From: Clostridium sp. 'White wine YQ'
GTDB taxonomy: Bacteria > Bacillota > Clostridia > Clostridiales > Clostridiaceae
Direction: 5' to 3'
DNA length: 64,000 nucleotides
Assembly: GCF_028728205.1 (NCBI RefSeq)
Contig: NZ_JAQYUU010000001.1
Location: 485,318-549,317 of the forward strand
Shown one piece after another: positions 36,135 through 46,180 of this stretch. Under the pieces are notes generated by a model. It saw nothing but the letters and a program-made list of their open reading frames with translations. It searched no databases and had not been told where the DNA came from. Position numbers and translations under genes: made by a program. How positions within the stretch are numbered: position 1 is the stretch's first letter; the number at the start of each line of letters is the position of its first letter.

Positions 36135-37811
36135 GTGAAGTATAATATATTAATTGGTGGAGCCGCAGGACAAGGGATGGACACCATAAGTGATTTTTTA
36201 GAAAAAATACTAAAGTTAAAAGGATATAATGTTTTTTCAAATAAAGATTATATGTCTAGAGTAAGAGGAGGACACAATTTTATTCAAGTAAGGTTTGGGG
36301 ATGAGCCTATATACAGTCATTCTCCAAATCTAGATTTTATTTTTGCATTAGATCAAAATACAGTGGATATACATCTTAAAAGATTATCTTCGGAGGGAAT
36401 AGCAATCGTAGATGAAGGAATACATTCAGAAGATGATAGGGTTAAAACACTACCACTTAAGAAAATTTCTTTAGAACTTAAGTTATCAAAAGCTTTAGGA
36501 ATGGTAGGACTAGGAGCTATTCTTAAGTTTTTTGGAATATCACTGGACAAAATAGAAGAAGTTTTTCCTAAAAAGTTTGCTGCTGAGATAAGAGAGATCA
36601 ATCTAAAAGCTTTAACTAAGGGATATGAATTGGTAAATAAAAAATATGAACTTAAACCATTAGTGGATCAAAAAAACTTGATTTTAGATGGAAATACTTC
36701 CATTGCATTAGGAGCTTTAGCAGGCGGATTAAATTTCTATTGTGGATATCCAATGACACCAGCCACTTCAGTAATGACATATTTATCAAAAAAACAACTT
36801 CAAGCAGGAATTGTAGTTGAGCAGGTAGAGGATGAGATTGCTGCATTAAATATGGCAATAGGTGCATCTTATGCTGGTGCGAGAGCAATGACAGGCTCAT
36901 CTGGTGGAGGAGTAGCCTTGATGGTTGAAGCCTTTGGACTTGCAGGTATTACTGAAACACCTATAGTAGTACTAGACTCTCAAAGACCTGGACCAGCTAC
37001 AGGTCTTCCAACAAGAACAGAACAAAGTGATTTAAGTTTTTTATTAACTGCATCACAGGGAGAATTCCCTAGAGCAGTATTGTCTGTAAGAAATGCTGAA
37101 GATGCTTTTTATCAGACTTTTAAAGCCTTAAATATAGCAGAGAAATACCAGACACTAGTTGTCTTATTAACAGATCAATATTTAGCAGATGCAAAGGTTA
37201 CAGTTCCATATTTCAATTTAGATATGCTTACAATAGATAGAGGTAAATGGCGCGAGGAAGAGTTCCAAGAGGGAGAAGAATATAAGAGATACTTACTAAC
37301 AGATGATGGAATCTCTCCAAGAATTGTTCCTGGAAAAATAAAAGGGCAGACAGTTTTAGTAGATTCAGATGAGCACAATGAAGATTCTCATATCACAGAA
37401 TCGGAAAAAGTAAGAATTGAACAGATGGAAAAGAGAATGAAAAAGCAAAAGTTAATTGAAAATGATATTGAGGAACCTAAATATATGGGAAGTGAAAATC
37501 CACAAGTGATACTAATAGGATGGGGTTCAACTTTTGGAGCATTAAAAGAAGCAGTTGAATTATTAAATAAAGAGGAAGATAAATTTGGCGCATTAAGCTT
37601 CGGAGATATTTATCCTTTGCCTAAAAAAACATTAGAAAAATATAAAGGTAAGGTTAAGTTTATAAATGTAGAACAAAACTTTACAGGTCAATTAGGAAAA
37701 TTAATAACTCAAGAAACAGGAATTCTAATGGATTCAAGTATCCTTAAGTATGATGGTAGACAAATTAACGGGTACGAACTAGTTGAAAGGTTAAAAAGTG
37801 AGGTGAAATAA
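36135..37811 (+). CDS. korA: 2-oxoacid:ferredoxin oxidoreductase, fused gamma-alpha subunit
   Basis: GTG 36135 is used; an ATG 7 bases earlier ends after five codons, and AGGAGG stands 8 bases before the GTG. The 558-residue protein begins with the gamma domain (ILIGGAAGQGMDTISDFLEKIL, RVRGGHNFIQ), followed by the alpha part (SIALGALAGGLNFYCGYPMT and VVEQVEDEIAALNMAIGASY, GPATGLPTRTEQSDL). This fused gamma-alpha form is typical of KorA-type enzymes, which decarboxylate 2-oxoacids such as 2-oxoglutarate and reduce ferredoxin. Substrate is inferred from the family, not shown. It pairs with the next gene, spaced one base. Confidence 0.87.
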   Translation: MKYNILIGGAAGQGMDTISDFLEKILKLKGYNVFSNKDYMSRVRGGHNFIQVRFGDEPIYSHSPNLDFIFALDQNTVDIHLKRLSSEGIAIVDEGIHSEDDRVKTLPLKKISLELKLSKALGMVGLGAILKFFGISLDKIEEVFPKKFAAEIREINLKALTKGYELVNKKYELKPLVDQKNLILDGNTSIALGALAGGLNFYCGYPMTPATSVMTYLSKKQLQAGIVVEQVEDEIAALNMAIGASYAGARAMTGSSGGGVALMVEAFGLAGITETPIVVLDSQRPGPATGLPTRTEQSDLSFLLTASQGEFPRAVLSVRNAEDAFYQTFKALNIAEKYQTLVVLLTDQYLADAKVTVPYFNLDMLTIDRGKWREEEFQEGEEYKRYLLTDDGISPRIVPGKIKGQTVLVDSDEHNEDSHITESEKVRIEQMEKRMKKQKLIENDIEEPKYMGSENPQVILIGWGSTFGALKEAVELLNKEEDKFGALSFGDIYPLPKKTLEKYKGKVKFINVEQNFTGQLGKLITQETGILMDSSILKYDGRQINGYELVERLKSEVK

Positions 37812-37812
37812 T

Positions 37813-38673
37813 ATGCTTGATATAAAAATATTTGAATCAAAGGATGAAAATGCTTGGTGTCCTGGTTGCGGAAATTTCGGACTTTTAGAAGGGATAAAAG
37901 AAACTCTAGCAGAACTTGATATAGAGCCACATGAGGTAGTTGTAGTTTCAGGGATTGGTCAAGCTGCAAAGATGCCACATTATTTAAAAGTAAATGGGTT
38001 TAATGGACTGCATGGAAGGGCCCTTCCACCGGCGCAAGGAATAAAGCTAGTAAATAAGGATTTGAAAGTTATTATTGTAGGAGGGGATGGAGATGCCTAT
38101 GGCGAAGGTGGAAATCATTTCTTACATGCTATAAGAAGAAACTTAAATATTACTCAAATTGTTGGAGATAATCAGATATATGGATTAACAAAAGGTCAAG
38201 GGTCCCCAACTACATTTCTAGGACAGATAACTTCAATGCAATTTGAAGGAGTAATTCAAAATCCAATAAATCCTCTTGCAGTAGCATTGGCGGCAGGAGC
38301 TACATTTATAGGAAGAGCTTTTTCTGGAGATAAGGAAACTCTTGTAAGTGTTTTAAAAGAAGCTATAAATCATAAGGGCTACGCATTAGTAGACGTATTA
38401 GAACCCTGCGTTAGCTTTAATAAAGTAAACACCTTTAAGTGGTATAAAGATAGGGTATATAGATTGCCTAAGGATTATGATGTAACAGATAGAGTGAAGG
38501 CGATGGAAAAGGCACTAGAATTTGGAGATAAAATACCTACAGGTATTTTATACAAGGAAGAAGGAAAGGCTACATTTGAGGATTTGCATCCAGTTATAAA
38601 AAATAAGCCACCAATAATTGATAGAAAGTGGCAAGTTAAGGATGTTGAAAAATTCTTAAACGAGTTTAAATAA
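37813..38673 (+). CDS. korB: 2-oxoacid:ferredoxin oxidoreductase, beta subunit
   Basis: A 286-residue TPP-binding subunit: AWCPGCGNFGLLEGI (cluster Cys pair), SGIGQAAKMPHYL, HGRALPPAQGIKL, and GGDGDAYGEGGNHFLHA with the TPP motif GDGD...N. It forms the active complex with the upstream subunit, probably in amino-acid or TCA-like metabolism, using ferredoxin. ATG stands one base after the korA stop, AGTGAGGTG before it is the ribosome site. Three-domain contents match KorAB without a separate delta ferredoxin. Confidence 0.9.
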   Translation: MLDIKIFESKDENAWCPGCGNFGLLEGIKETLAELDIEPHEVVVVSGIGQAAKMPHYLKVNGFNGLHGRALPPAQGIKLVNKDLKVIIVGGDGDAYGEGGNHFLHAIRRNLNITQIVGDNQIYGLTKGQGSPTTFLGQITSMQFEGVIQNPINPLAVALAAGATFIGRAFSGDKETLVSVLKEAINHKGYALVDVLEPCVSFNKVNTFKWYKDRVYRLPKDYDVTDRVKAMEKALEFGDKIPTGILYKEEGKATFEDLHPVIKNKPPIIDRKWQVKDVEKFLNEFK

Positions 38674-38684
38674 TTTATAAAATA

Positions 38685-38726
38685 AGTAAGGCTTGTATAA
38701 TCATATTTACAAGCCTTATTTTTATG
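38685..38726 (+). terminator. Intrinsic terminator
   Basis: TAAGGCTTGTA pairs with TACAAGCCTTA, followed by TTTTTAT. Confidence 0.8.
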
Positions 38727-38766
38727 ATATAATATCAATAAATTTATAATAAAGGGGCTAAAACAA

Positions 38767-39384
38767 ATGAAAGATATGAATAATGTTCGAACGGGAAAGT
38801 ATTATTTAGATAAGCTTATAGAAGGAAATGAGAGGTTTTATCATAAGAAAAATTATGAGGAAGTTGATATATCAGAAGCAATGATAAAAAGTTTAGAAGA
38901 GGGGCAAAATCCATTTGCAACGATTTTATCTTGTTCAGATTCAAGAATAACTCCAACAATAATTTTTAATCAAGGGCTGGGGGATATATTTGAAATAAGA
39001 TTAGCTGGAAATATAATTAGCAGTGAGGCTTTAGGCTCAATTGAATATGGAATAACAGCGGTTAATATACCTGTACTTATGGTATTAGGGCATCAGGGAT
39101 GTGCAGCAGTCAATTTTGCAATTAAGTATGAAAAGGGAGAAGGAAAATATCAAGGAGAAATAAAATCTATACTTGAAAGAATTTCTCCGTCAGTTAAAAG
39201 AGTAAAAACAAGAGTTTATAAGGACTTATATCAAGAAAGTATAATTGAGAATATTGGTAATACACTTAGGGAAATACTTAAAAGTAGTATAGTCACAGAT
39301 GCAATAAAGGATGGAAGATTAATTGTTGCTTCTGCTATATATAATTTTGATGGGAAAGTAGAAATATTAGATGTGATTTCATAG
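38767..39384 (+). CDS. Beta-class carbonic anhydrase
   Basis: A 205-residue enzyme with zinc ligands Cys56, His109 and Cys112 and the Asp58-Arg60 dyad in LSCSDSR and LGHQGC. It interconverts CO2 and bicarbonate in the cytosol. The RLAGN motif follows the first ligand as in type-I beta enzymes. Placed next to oxoacid oxidoreductase genes, which release CO2; a link is possible but not shown. Confidence 0.92.
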   Translation: MKDMNNVRTGKYYLDKLIEGNERFYHKKNYEEVDISEAMIKSLEEGQNPFATILSCSDSRITPTIIFNQGLGDIFEIRLAGNIISSEALGSIEYGITAVNIPVLMVLGHQGCAAVNFAIKYEKGEGKYQGEIKSILERISPSVKRVKTRVYKDLYQESIIENIGNTLREILKSSIVTDAIKDGRLIVASAIYNFDGKVEILDVIS

Positions 39385-39415
39385 GTGTTATTAAATTTAT
39401 AGGAGGGAAAAATTA

Positions 39416-39796
39416 ATGAAAAAGGATTATAGTAAATATTTTTCTGAAAGTAAACTTTTGGGTAAGATTAAAGATTATTCAAAAAGCGCTGGAATTAAAG
39501 TTGTTTACGCGGTATTAATATTATTTTATACATTACAAAAACCAGAAATCTCAATGAAAGAGAGAGCTATTGTAATTAGTGCCTTAGGTTATTTTATACT
39601 TCCCTTTGATGCTATACCTGATTTTATACCATTTGCAGGCTATAGTGATGACTTTGCAGCATTAGCATTTGCAATAATGAAAATATCAAGACATATTGAC
39701 CAGGAAGTTAAAGATAAGGCAAAAAGAAAATTAAATACATGGTTTAATAAGGTTGATCCTAAATCATTAATAGTAGTTGAAGATAAAATATTTTAA
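39416..39796 (+). CDS. YkvA-family (DUF1232) protein
   Basis: A 126-residue protein with the DUF1232 core YFILPFDAIPDFIPFAGYSDDFAAL-type region (about 60-84, conserved LP-DAIPD-IP...G..DD) and membrane-leaning hydrophobic helices. Family function unknown. It starts 31 bases after the carbonic anhydrase with AGGAGGG and may share its transcript. Confidence 0.85.
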   Translation: MKKDYSKYFSESKLLGKIKDYSKSAGIKVVYAVLILFYTLQKPEISMKERAIVISALGYFILPFDAIPDFIPFAGYSDDFAALAFAIMKISRHIDQEVKDKAKRKLNTWFNKVDPKSLIVVEDKIF

Positions 39797-39814
39797 TATG
39801 AGATGAGAAAATTT

Positions 39815-39842
39815 AAAAGGCTAATTTAAGCCTTTTTTAATT
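39815..39842 (+). terminator. Intrinsic terminator
   Basis: AAAAGGCT pairs with AGCCTTTT around a short loop, with T tail. Confidence 0.7.
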
Positions 39843-39897
39843 TGACATAAAAGTTCTTATATTCTAGAATTTATATATTGTCTATGGAGGATTTTGT

Positions 39898-40443
39898 ATG
39901 GATTTTATTAATTATATAGATTTAGGAACAATAGATTTTATTAAAAATAATCTAGATAATAAGTTTTTTGACACAATCATGCCGATATTCACAACTCTCG
40001 GTAATGGAGGACTAGTTTGGATTATAATATCTATTATCTTGCTTACACAAAAAAAGTATAGAAAAATTGGAGTTGTTACATTAGTTGCGTTACTCTTAAC
40101 TTATTTGGTTGGAGAAATAGGAATAAAAAATTTGGTTAGAAGAGAAAGACCATTTATGAGCATGCAGGAAATAAAGCTTTTAATTAAGGCTCCAAGTGGA
40201 TTTTCCTTTCCTTCAGGACATACTGCTAGCTCTTTTGCAGCAGCAACAATTTTAAGTTCATATTTTAAAAAATATAGAGCTATAATATTTTCCTTAGCTA
40301 TAGTAATAGGATTTTCTAGAATTTATCTAATGGTTCATTATTTAAGTGATGTTTTAGGAGGAGCACTGCTTGGTATCAGCATGGCTATACTTATAAAATA
40401 CATCTTTAAAAAATTTGAGAAAAAACTATATAATATAGGATAA
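39898..40443 (+). CDS. PAP2-family membrane phosphatase
   Basis: A 181-residue protein with about five membrane helices and the three PAP2 motifs: KNLVRRERP (KX6RP), SFPSGHT (PSGH) and SRIYLMVHYLSDVLGG (SR..H...D). Such enzymes remove phosphate from undecaprenyl pyrophosphate or phosphatidic acid at the outer membrane face. The exact lipid is not clear. TGGAGG precedes the ATG. Confidence 0.9.
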   Translation: MDFINYIDLGTIDFIKNNLDNKFFDTIMPIFTTLGNGGLVWIIISIILLTQKKYRKIGVVTLVALLLTYLVGEIGIKNLVRRERPFMSMQEIKLLIKAPSGFSFPSGHTASSFAAATILSSYFKKYRAIIFSLAIVIGFSRIYLMVHYLSDVLGGALLGISMAILIKYIFKKFEKKLYNIG

Positions 40444-40519
40444 ATTTTAATTATATATGAATAAAGTGTTACTTATGTAATATAGATATACTATATTATT
40501 AAATAAGGTGTGTTGAGTA

Positions 40520-40918
40520 ATGGGTAATGGGGTTATCATAAGGTGTAATAATTGCCACTTTTCTCAAGAGTTCCTATTGGGTACAGGTTCATATCAGCCT
40601 CAGCTAGAAGAAATTTTAAAAGCTGCTGATGAAAAATGCAGAAGAATAGTAAAAAAGATGAATGAGGTATACCCAATAGAAAAATATACTGTTGTAAGAC
40701 AATTGTTTTATTGTATTGATTGTAAAAATATAATTGATAAAAGTATACTTAAAGTAGTATTTTCTCATGGAATTTCTTATGAAGAGGAGATATTTTGTAG
40801 TAATTGTGGAAGCAAGCTTAGAAAAGTAATTGATTACAATGAGATAAAAGACATTGCTTGCCCAGAATGTAGGCTGGAAGCATTAACTTACATCGATAAT
40901 TATAGTTCTTGGGAATAG
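40520..40918 (+). CDS. Multi-zinc-ribbon protein of unknown function
   Basis: A 132-residue protein with three Cys pairs set as zinc ribbons: RCNNCH (9-13), FYCIDCKN (about 73-80), IFCSNCGSK and IACPECRL near the end. Between them is a helix (LEEILKAADEKCRRIV). Four pairs form two ribbons. No enzyme motif; possible nucleic-acid or protein adaptor. Weak GGTGTGTTG ribosome site. Confidence 0.65.
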   Translation: MGNGVIIRCNNCHFSQEFLLGTGSYQPQLEEILKAADEKCRRIVKKMNEVYPIEKYTVVRQLFYCIDCKNIIDKSILKVVFSHGISYEEEIFCSNCGSKLRKVIDYNEIKDIACPECRLEALTYIDNYSSWE

Positions 40919-40948
40919 GATTATTATATTTAAATTTTATGTATTTGT

Positions 40949-40992
40949 AAAAAGTCGATTATTTATATTAAATAAATAGTCGACTTTTTTGT
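40949..40992 (+). terminator. Intrinsic terminator
   Basis: AAAAAGTCGA pairs with TCGACTTTTT, with additional AT pairs inside. Confidence 0.78.
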
Positions 40993-41101
40993 ATATCCTA
41001 TTTTATATATGGGATTTACTAGAATTGATGGTCTTTGTATAGTATAATAAATGAAAATATCACAAATAAAGAAATATAATTTTGAAATAACGGAGGTAAG
41101 C

Positions 41102-44100
41102 ATGAGGGGGCATTTATTTAAAAATTCAAGATTGGTTAAGGATTTAGAAGAAAGAATTTTAGTTCTTGATGGGGCAATGGGAACTAGCATTCAATCTTTT
41201 AAGCTTAATGAAGAGGATTATAGGGGAGAATTATTGAGGGATTTCCCTAGGGATCAAAAGGGGAATAATGATATATTATCTTTAACAAATCCAGATATAA
41301 TAAAAGAAATACATAAGAATTATCTAGAATCTGGGGCAGATATTATAGAAACAAATACCTTTAATAGTACTATAATTTCTCAAGAAGATTATGAACTTAC
41401 TCATTTAGTTTATGATATAAATCTTAATAGTGCTAAAATAGCGCGTGAATCTGCAGATCAATATACTACAAAAGATAGGTATAGATATGTGGCTGGTTCT
41501 GTTGGTCCTACCAATAAGACATTATCAATGTCTCCAGAGGTAGAGAATCCTGCTTATAGAAGTGTTAATTTTGCACAAGTTAAGGAATCTTACAAAGAAC
41601 AAATTAGGGGACTTGTAGAAGGAGGAGTAGATTTACTATTAATTGAAACTATATTTGATTCGTTAAATGCTAGAGCTGCTATTATTGCAGCTGAAGAAGT
41701 TTTTGAGGAAAAAGACAAAGCACTTCCAATAATGATATCAGGTACAATCAATGACAAAGGTGGAAGAATACTATCTGGACAGACCTTAGAAGCTTTTTGT
41801 GCATCTATGAGTAGTGAGTATGTTATTTCTATTGGATTAAACTGTTCCTTTGGAGCTAAGGAGTTAGTTCCATTTGTAAAAGAGTTAGCTAAAAGCCAAG
41901 GGTTATTTATATCAGTTTATCCTAATGCAGGATTGCCAAATGTATTAGGAGAATATGACGAAACTCCTGATGTTACAGCTGAAAATCTTAAAGAATTATT
42001 AGAAGATAGCTGTTTAAATATAGTTGGTGGATGTTGTGGTACTACCCCTGAACATATTAAAGCAATTAGTGAACTAGTAAGTAAATATAGAGCAAGAAAG
42101 ATTCCTGAGATTAAAATATATAGTAAATACGCTGGATTAGAATTATTAGAAGCCAGAGAAGAAAATAATTTCATAAATATAGGTGAGAGACTAAATGTGG
42201 CTGGATCAGCTAAATTTGCAAGGCTTATTAGAGAAAAGCAATATGAAGAAGCATTAGCAATTGCTAGAGAACAGGTAGAAAATGGAGCTCAGGTTTTAGA
42301 TATAAATTTTGATGATGGTCTTTTAGAGGCAAAAGAGGAAATGGAGAATTTTCTTAAGCTTTTAGCATCTGAACCAGAGATTGCAAGCAAACCAATTATG
42401 ATTGATTCATCAAGATGGGAAGTTATTTTAGCTGGATTAGAATCTATAGGAGGAAAACCTATAGTAAACTCTATTTCTTTAAAAGAGGGAGAAGAGGAGT
42501 TTTTAAAGAAAGCAAAAATAATTAAATCTTTTGGTGCCGCGGTTGTAGTAATGGTATTTGATGAGAATGGGCAAGCAGATACCTTCGAAAAAAAGAAAGC
42601 TATTTGTAAGAGAGCCTATGATTTATTAACTGAAAAGATTAAATTTCCACCAGAAGATATAATATTTGATCCTAACATTCTTGCAATTGCAACTGGAATG
42701 GAAGAACATAATGGATATGCAGTTGATTTTATAAAGGCTACTAAATGGATAAAAGAAAATCTTCCATATGCAAAAGTATCAGGTGGAGTATCAAACTTAA
42801 GCTTTTCATTTAGAGGAAATAATGCAATAAGAGAGGCTATGCATTCTGTTTTCTTATATCATGCCATTAAGAATGGAATGGATATGGGAATAGTAAATCC
42901 AGGAATGATTAAAATATATGATGATATTCCGAAAGATTTATTAGAACTTGTAGAAAATGTTGTTTTAAATAAAAAACCAGAAGCAAGTGAAGAACTTTTA
43001 GAGGCTGCAGAAAGATTTAAAGGTGCAGGAGTAACTAGTGATACAAAGGTTGAACTTTGGAGAAATGAATCTTTAGAAAAGAGATTAAGCAATTCTATAG
43101 TTAAAGGAATTGGTGATTATTTAGATGTTGATTTAGAGGAAGCAAGAGAAGCTAAATATAAGGCTTTAAGTATAATTGAAGGACCACTCATGGATGGTAT
43201 GAAGATTGTAGGAGAGCTTTTTGGAGATGGAAAGATGTTCCTTCCTCAAGTGGTAAAGTCAGCTAGAGTTATGAAGAAAGCTGTTGAAATATTACTACCA
43301 TTTATTAAACAAGAAAATTCAAAATCAGGAGCTAAAGCAGGTAAGGTTCTACTAGCTACTGTAAAAGGTGATGTACATGATATTGGTAAAAATATCGTAG
43401 GAGTAGTTTTAGCTTGCAATAATTTTGAAGTCATTGACCTAGGAGTAATGGTTAGCTGTGAAGAAATATTAAGAAGAGCTAAGGAAGAGGAAGTAGATGT
43501 TATAGGATTAAGTGGTCTTATTACTCCATCACTAGATGAAATGGCCCATGTTGCTTCAGAATTAGAAAGACAAGGTTTTGATATACCATTAATAATTGGA
43601 GGGGCTACTACATCAAAAACTCATACGGCACTAAAAATAGAACCTAATTATTCAAAAGGTGTTATTTATGGGGGAGATGCCTCTAAAACAGTTGAAATTT
43701 TAAAAGAGCTTATTAAAGATAAAGAAGGCTATATAACTAAAATTAAAGAAGAGTATCAGGAAGTAAGAGATAATTATAATAATATTAAAATCAATAATGT
43801 TTCTATAGAAGAAGCAAGGGAAAAAGCATTAAAGCTGGAATGGAGAAAAGAAGATATAGCAATTCCAAAGGTTATAGGTAAACAAGAGATAAGCTATAGC
43901 ATTCAGGAATTAAGAAGATATATTGATTGGACTTTCTTCTTTATTGCTTGGGAAATGAAAAAAACTTATCCAGAAATATTAGAGGATGAGAAATATGGTG
44001 AAGAGGCGAAGAAGTTATTAGCAGATGCTAATTCAATGTTAGATACTCTTGAGGAAAATGGAAGAATAGTTCCAAAGGGAGTGTATGGCATATTCCCATG

Positions 44101-44755
44101 TAACTCAGAAGGTGATGAAGTTACTTTATATGATGAGAATAATAAAGAAATAGAAAAATTTTATTTCCTACGTCAACAAAGGCAAAGTAATAAAGGCGAG
44201 TATTTAAGTTTGGCAGATTTTATTGCACCAAAAACCTCAAATATAAAAGATTATATAGGTGCATTTATTGTGACTGCAGGGGATGGCGCGTATGAGTATG
44301 AAAAAGAACTTAAGGACTCAGGAGATGACTATGGTGCTATTATGCTTAAACTATTATGTGATAGATTAGCCGAAGCTTCTGCAGAAAAACTACATGAGGA
44401 TATTAGAAAGAAATTTTGGGCTTACGATGAAAATGAAGACTTAAGCATGAAAGAAATCTTCCAAAGTAAATATAGAGGAATTAGGCCTGCATTTGGTTAT
44501 CCTTCACTTAAGGATCAAAAGGAAATGGAAAAAGTATTTAAACTCTTAGATGGAACAGAAAAAATTAAAGTTATGCTAACAGAACATTATATGATGAATC
44601 CTGTTTCATCAGTATGTGGTTTGTATTTTGCTTCAAAAAGTTCAAGATACTTTGATTTAACAAAGTTATCTATGGACCAGATTGAAGATTACAGCCATAG
44701 AAAAGGAGAAGATTTACAAACCATTCTTAAAAGACTTAAAGGTTATGTGCTATAA
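41102..44755 (+). CDS. metH: Cobalamin-dependent methionine synthase
   Basis: ATG 41102 follows CGGAGGTAAG; an ATG 51 bases earlier has no site. The 1217-residue enzyme is complete: homocysteine domain with zinc Cys ([17 protein letters not shown]), folate/pterin domain (about 350-610, [11 protein letters not shown] and IMIDSSRW), cobalamin cap, B12 domain with His759 in GDVHDIGKN, and the SAM-binding reactivation domain (RPAFGYPS). It transfers a methyl from methyl-tetrahydrofolate to homocysteine. The reactivation domain means it does not need a separate one. No B12 riboswitch or S-box is visible upstream. Confidence 0.95.
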   Translation: MRGHLFKNSRLVKDLEERILVLDGAMGTSIQSFKLNEEDYRGELLRDFPRDQKGNNDILSLTNPDIIKEIHKNYLESGADIIETNTFNSTIISQEDYELTHLVYDINLNSAKIARESADQYTTKDRYRYVAGSVGPTNKTLSMSPEVENPAYRSVNFAQVKESYKEQIRGLVEGGVDLLLIETIFDSLNARAAIIAAEEVFEEKDKALPIMISGTINDKGGRILSGQTLEAFCASMSSEYVISIGLNCSFGAKELVPFVKELAKSQGLFISVYPNAGLPNVLGEYDETPDVTAENLKELLEDSCLNIVGGCCGTTPEHIKAISELVSKYRARKIPEIKIYSKYAGLELLEAREENNFINIGERLNVAGSAKFARLIREKQYEEALAIAREQVENGAQVLDINFDDGLLEAKEEMENFLKLLASEPEIASKPIMIDSSRWEVILAGLESIGGKPIVNSISLKEGEEEFLKKAKIIKSFGAAVVVMVFDENGQADTFEKKKAICKRAYDLLTEKIKFPPEDIIFDPNILAIATGMEEHNGYAVDFIKATKWIKENLPYAKVSGGVSNLSFSFRGNNAIREAMHSVFLYHAIKNGMDMGIVNPGMIKIYDDIPKDLLELVENVVLNKKPEASEELLEAAERFKGAGVTSDTKVELWRNESLEKRLSNSIVKGIGDYLDVDLEEAREAKYKALSIIEGPLMDGMKIVGELFGDGKMFLPQVVKSARVMKKAVEILLPFIKQENSKSGAKAGKVLLATVKGDVHDIGKNIVGVVLACNNFEVIDLGVMVSCEEILRRAKEEEVDVIGLSGLITPSLDEMAHVASELERQGFDIPLIIGGATTSKTHTALKIEPNYSKGVIYGGDASKTVEILKELIKDKEGYITKIKEEYQEVRDNYNNIKINNVSIEEAREKALKLEWRKEDIAIPKVIGKQEISYSIQELRRYIDWTFFFIAWEMKKTYPEILEDEKYGEEAKKLLADANSMLDTLEENGRIVPKGVYGIFPCNSEGDEVTLYDENNKEIEKFYFLRQQRQSNKGEYLSLADFIAPKTSNIKDYIGAFIVTAGDGAYEYEKELKDSGDDYGAIMLKLLCDRLAEASAEKLHEDIRKKFWAYDENEDLSMKEIFQSKYRGIRPAFGYPSLKDQKEMEKVFKLLDGTEKIKVMLTEHYMMNPVSSVCGLYFASKSSRYFDLTKLSMDQIEDYSHRKGEDLQTILKRLKGYVL

Positions 44756-44790
44756 TAATAGCTAGTAATGTTTTAAAATAGGAGGCACAT

Positions 44791-45747
44791 ATGAGAAGTA
44801 TAGTAATTTTAGATGGCAGAACTATGGGAAATGTGAATTTTGAGCTTTTAAAAGAATTTGGAGATGTAAAGTATTATGATATTACTCCAAGTGAATTAGT
44901 AGCTGAAAGAGTTAAAGATGCAAATGTAATATTAACTAATAAGGTTGTATTAAATGAAAGTAATTTATCAGGAAATACAAAATTAGAACTTATTTGTGAA
45001 ATGGCAACTGGGTATAATAATATTGATGTGGAGTATGCAAAAGAGAGAAATATAGCTGTTACAAACGTGGCAGGATATTCTACAAATACAGTAGCTCAAC
45101 ATACCTTTGCTACATTACTTCATATTTATGACGAAATCGCATATTATGATAACTACGTTAAAAGTGGGGAATATTCAAAGAGCCCTATATTCACTAATTT
45201 AGATAAAGAATATAATGATATATCAGGGAAGACTTGGGGAATAGTAGGATTAGGAGCAATAGGAAGAAAAGTTGCACAAATAGCAGTAGCTTTCGGTGCC
45301 AATGTTCAGTATTATTCTACCTCAGGACAAAATAATAATTCTGATTACAAAAGAGTAGAATTAGATGAACTATTAAGAACTTCTGATATTTTATCAATTC
45401 ACTCACCTCTAAATGATAAAACTCAAGGATTAATGAATTATGATAATATTTCTAAAATGAAAAAAAATGCTGTACTTATTAATATGGGAAGAGGACCTAT
45501 AGTTGTCGATGAGGACTTAGCTAGAGCACTAGACGAGGATATAATAAAGGCAGCAGCTCTAGATGTGTTTAAAGTAGAGCCGATTAATGAGGATAATCCA
45601 TTACTTAAAATAAAAAATAAACAAAAGCTAGTAGTTACTCCTCATATAGCATGGGCAAGTTTAGAGTCTAGAGAAAGATTGTTTAGTAACTTAATAGATA
45701 ACATTAAAGCATTTTATGCTGGAGAGAATAAAAACAGAATAGTATAA
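44791..45747 (+). CDS. NAD-dependent D-2-hydroxyacid dehydrogenase
   Basis: A 318-residue member: NAD-binding GIVGLGAIGRKVAQIA, substrate-binding VLINMGRGPIVVDE, catalytic His in TPHIAWAS with Arg in LINMGRG-side and Glu in VFKVEPIN. It reduces 2-oxoacids such as hydroxypyruvate or glyoxylate to D-hydroxyacids; which is not resolved. It stands 35 bases after metH with AGGAGGCA and may be co-transcribed. Confidence 0.9.
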   Translation: MRSIVILDGRTMGNVNFELLKEFGDVKYYDITPSELVAERVKDANVILTNKVVLNESNLSGNTKLELICEMATGYNNIDVEYAKERNIAVTNVAGYSTNTVAQHTFATLLHIYDEIAYYDNYVKSGEYSKSPIFTNLDKEYNDISGKTWGIVGLGAIGRKVAQIAVAFGANVQYYSTSGQNNNSDYKRVELDELLRTSDILSIHSPLNDKTQGLMNYDNISKMKKNAVLINMGRGPIVVDEDLARALDEDIIKAAALDVFKVEPINEDNPLLKIKNKQKLVVTPHIAWASLESRERLFSNLIDNIKAFYAGENKNRIV

Positions 45748-45748
45748 T

Positions 45749-45819
45749 ATAGGGTTTTTTATAGGAAACTTAATTTATTCTTGTTTGAATAAATTATTAG
45801 TTGAACCTAAAACCCTGTA
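45749..45819. other. Long nested hairpin after the dehydrogenase gene
   Basis: AGGGTTTT (left) pairs with AAAACCCT (right); inside, AGG-AACT pairs with AGTT-CCT, and in the centre AATTTATTC pairs with GAATAAATT around a 6-base loop. This gives roughly 24 paired positions. It is followed by a normal terminator, so it is extra; the right arm includes a motif repeated elsewhere (GAATAAATTATTAGTTGAAC). Confidence 0.6.
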
Positions 45820-45834
45820 TAAAAGTTTTGTGCT

Positions 45835-45878
45835 AAAGCTACACTAAAATAGATTTATTTTAGTGTAGCTTTTATATT
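45835..45878 (+). terminator. Intrinsic terminator
   Basis: AAAGCTACACTAAAATA pairs with TTTTAGTGTAGCTTT around a short loop, then TTATATTTG. Confidence 0.8.
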
Positions 45879-45879
45879 T

Positions 45880-46180
45880 GCACAATCCAGTAAACATTTA
45901 CAAGGGCGGATCTTTTAAAATTTATAATTTTAGTCTTTTGTGTACAAGTTAAAATATATTTTTTTATGCTTTATTGTTAGCTATAAACAAAAAAATATAA
46001 AAATAGACTAAGTTAATTGTACATCATTTAAATAAGAAAATGGCATAAAAAACCTAAAATTAATAAAGATATGTCAACAAAATGACAATTTTATTGACAA
46101 ATAATCAGTTGAATAGTAAAATTTTAAACATAGTAATAATACAAATTTATTTTGGAATTTATTTAAGGGGAGGTTTTATT
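45880..46180 (+). other. amtB leader, no gene seen
   Basis: Very AT-rich stretch with no convincing ORF, riboswitch or sigma-54 site. It presumably holds the amtB promoter; AAGGGGAGG at 46166 is the ribosome site. Confidence 0.5.

Noticed and set aside
40990..41101. S-box or B12 riboswitch before metH
   Set aside because: The leader is only about 110 bases, AT-rich and lacks the conserved cores of either class.
45900..46180. Sigma-54 promoter or ANTAR target before amtB
   Set aside because: No TGGCAC-N5-TTGC pattern and no paired hairpins with the expected loops were seen.
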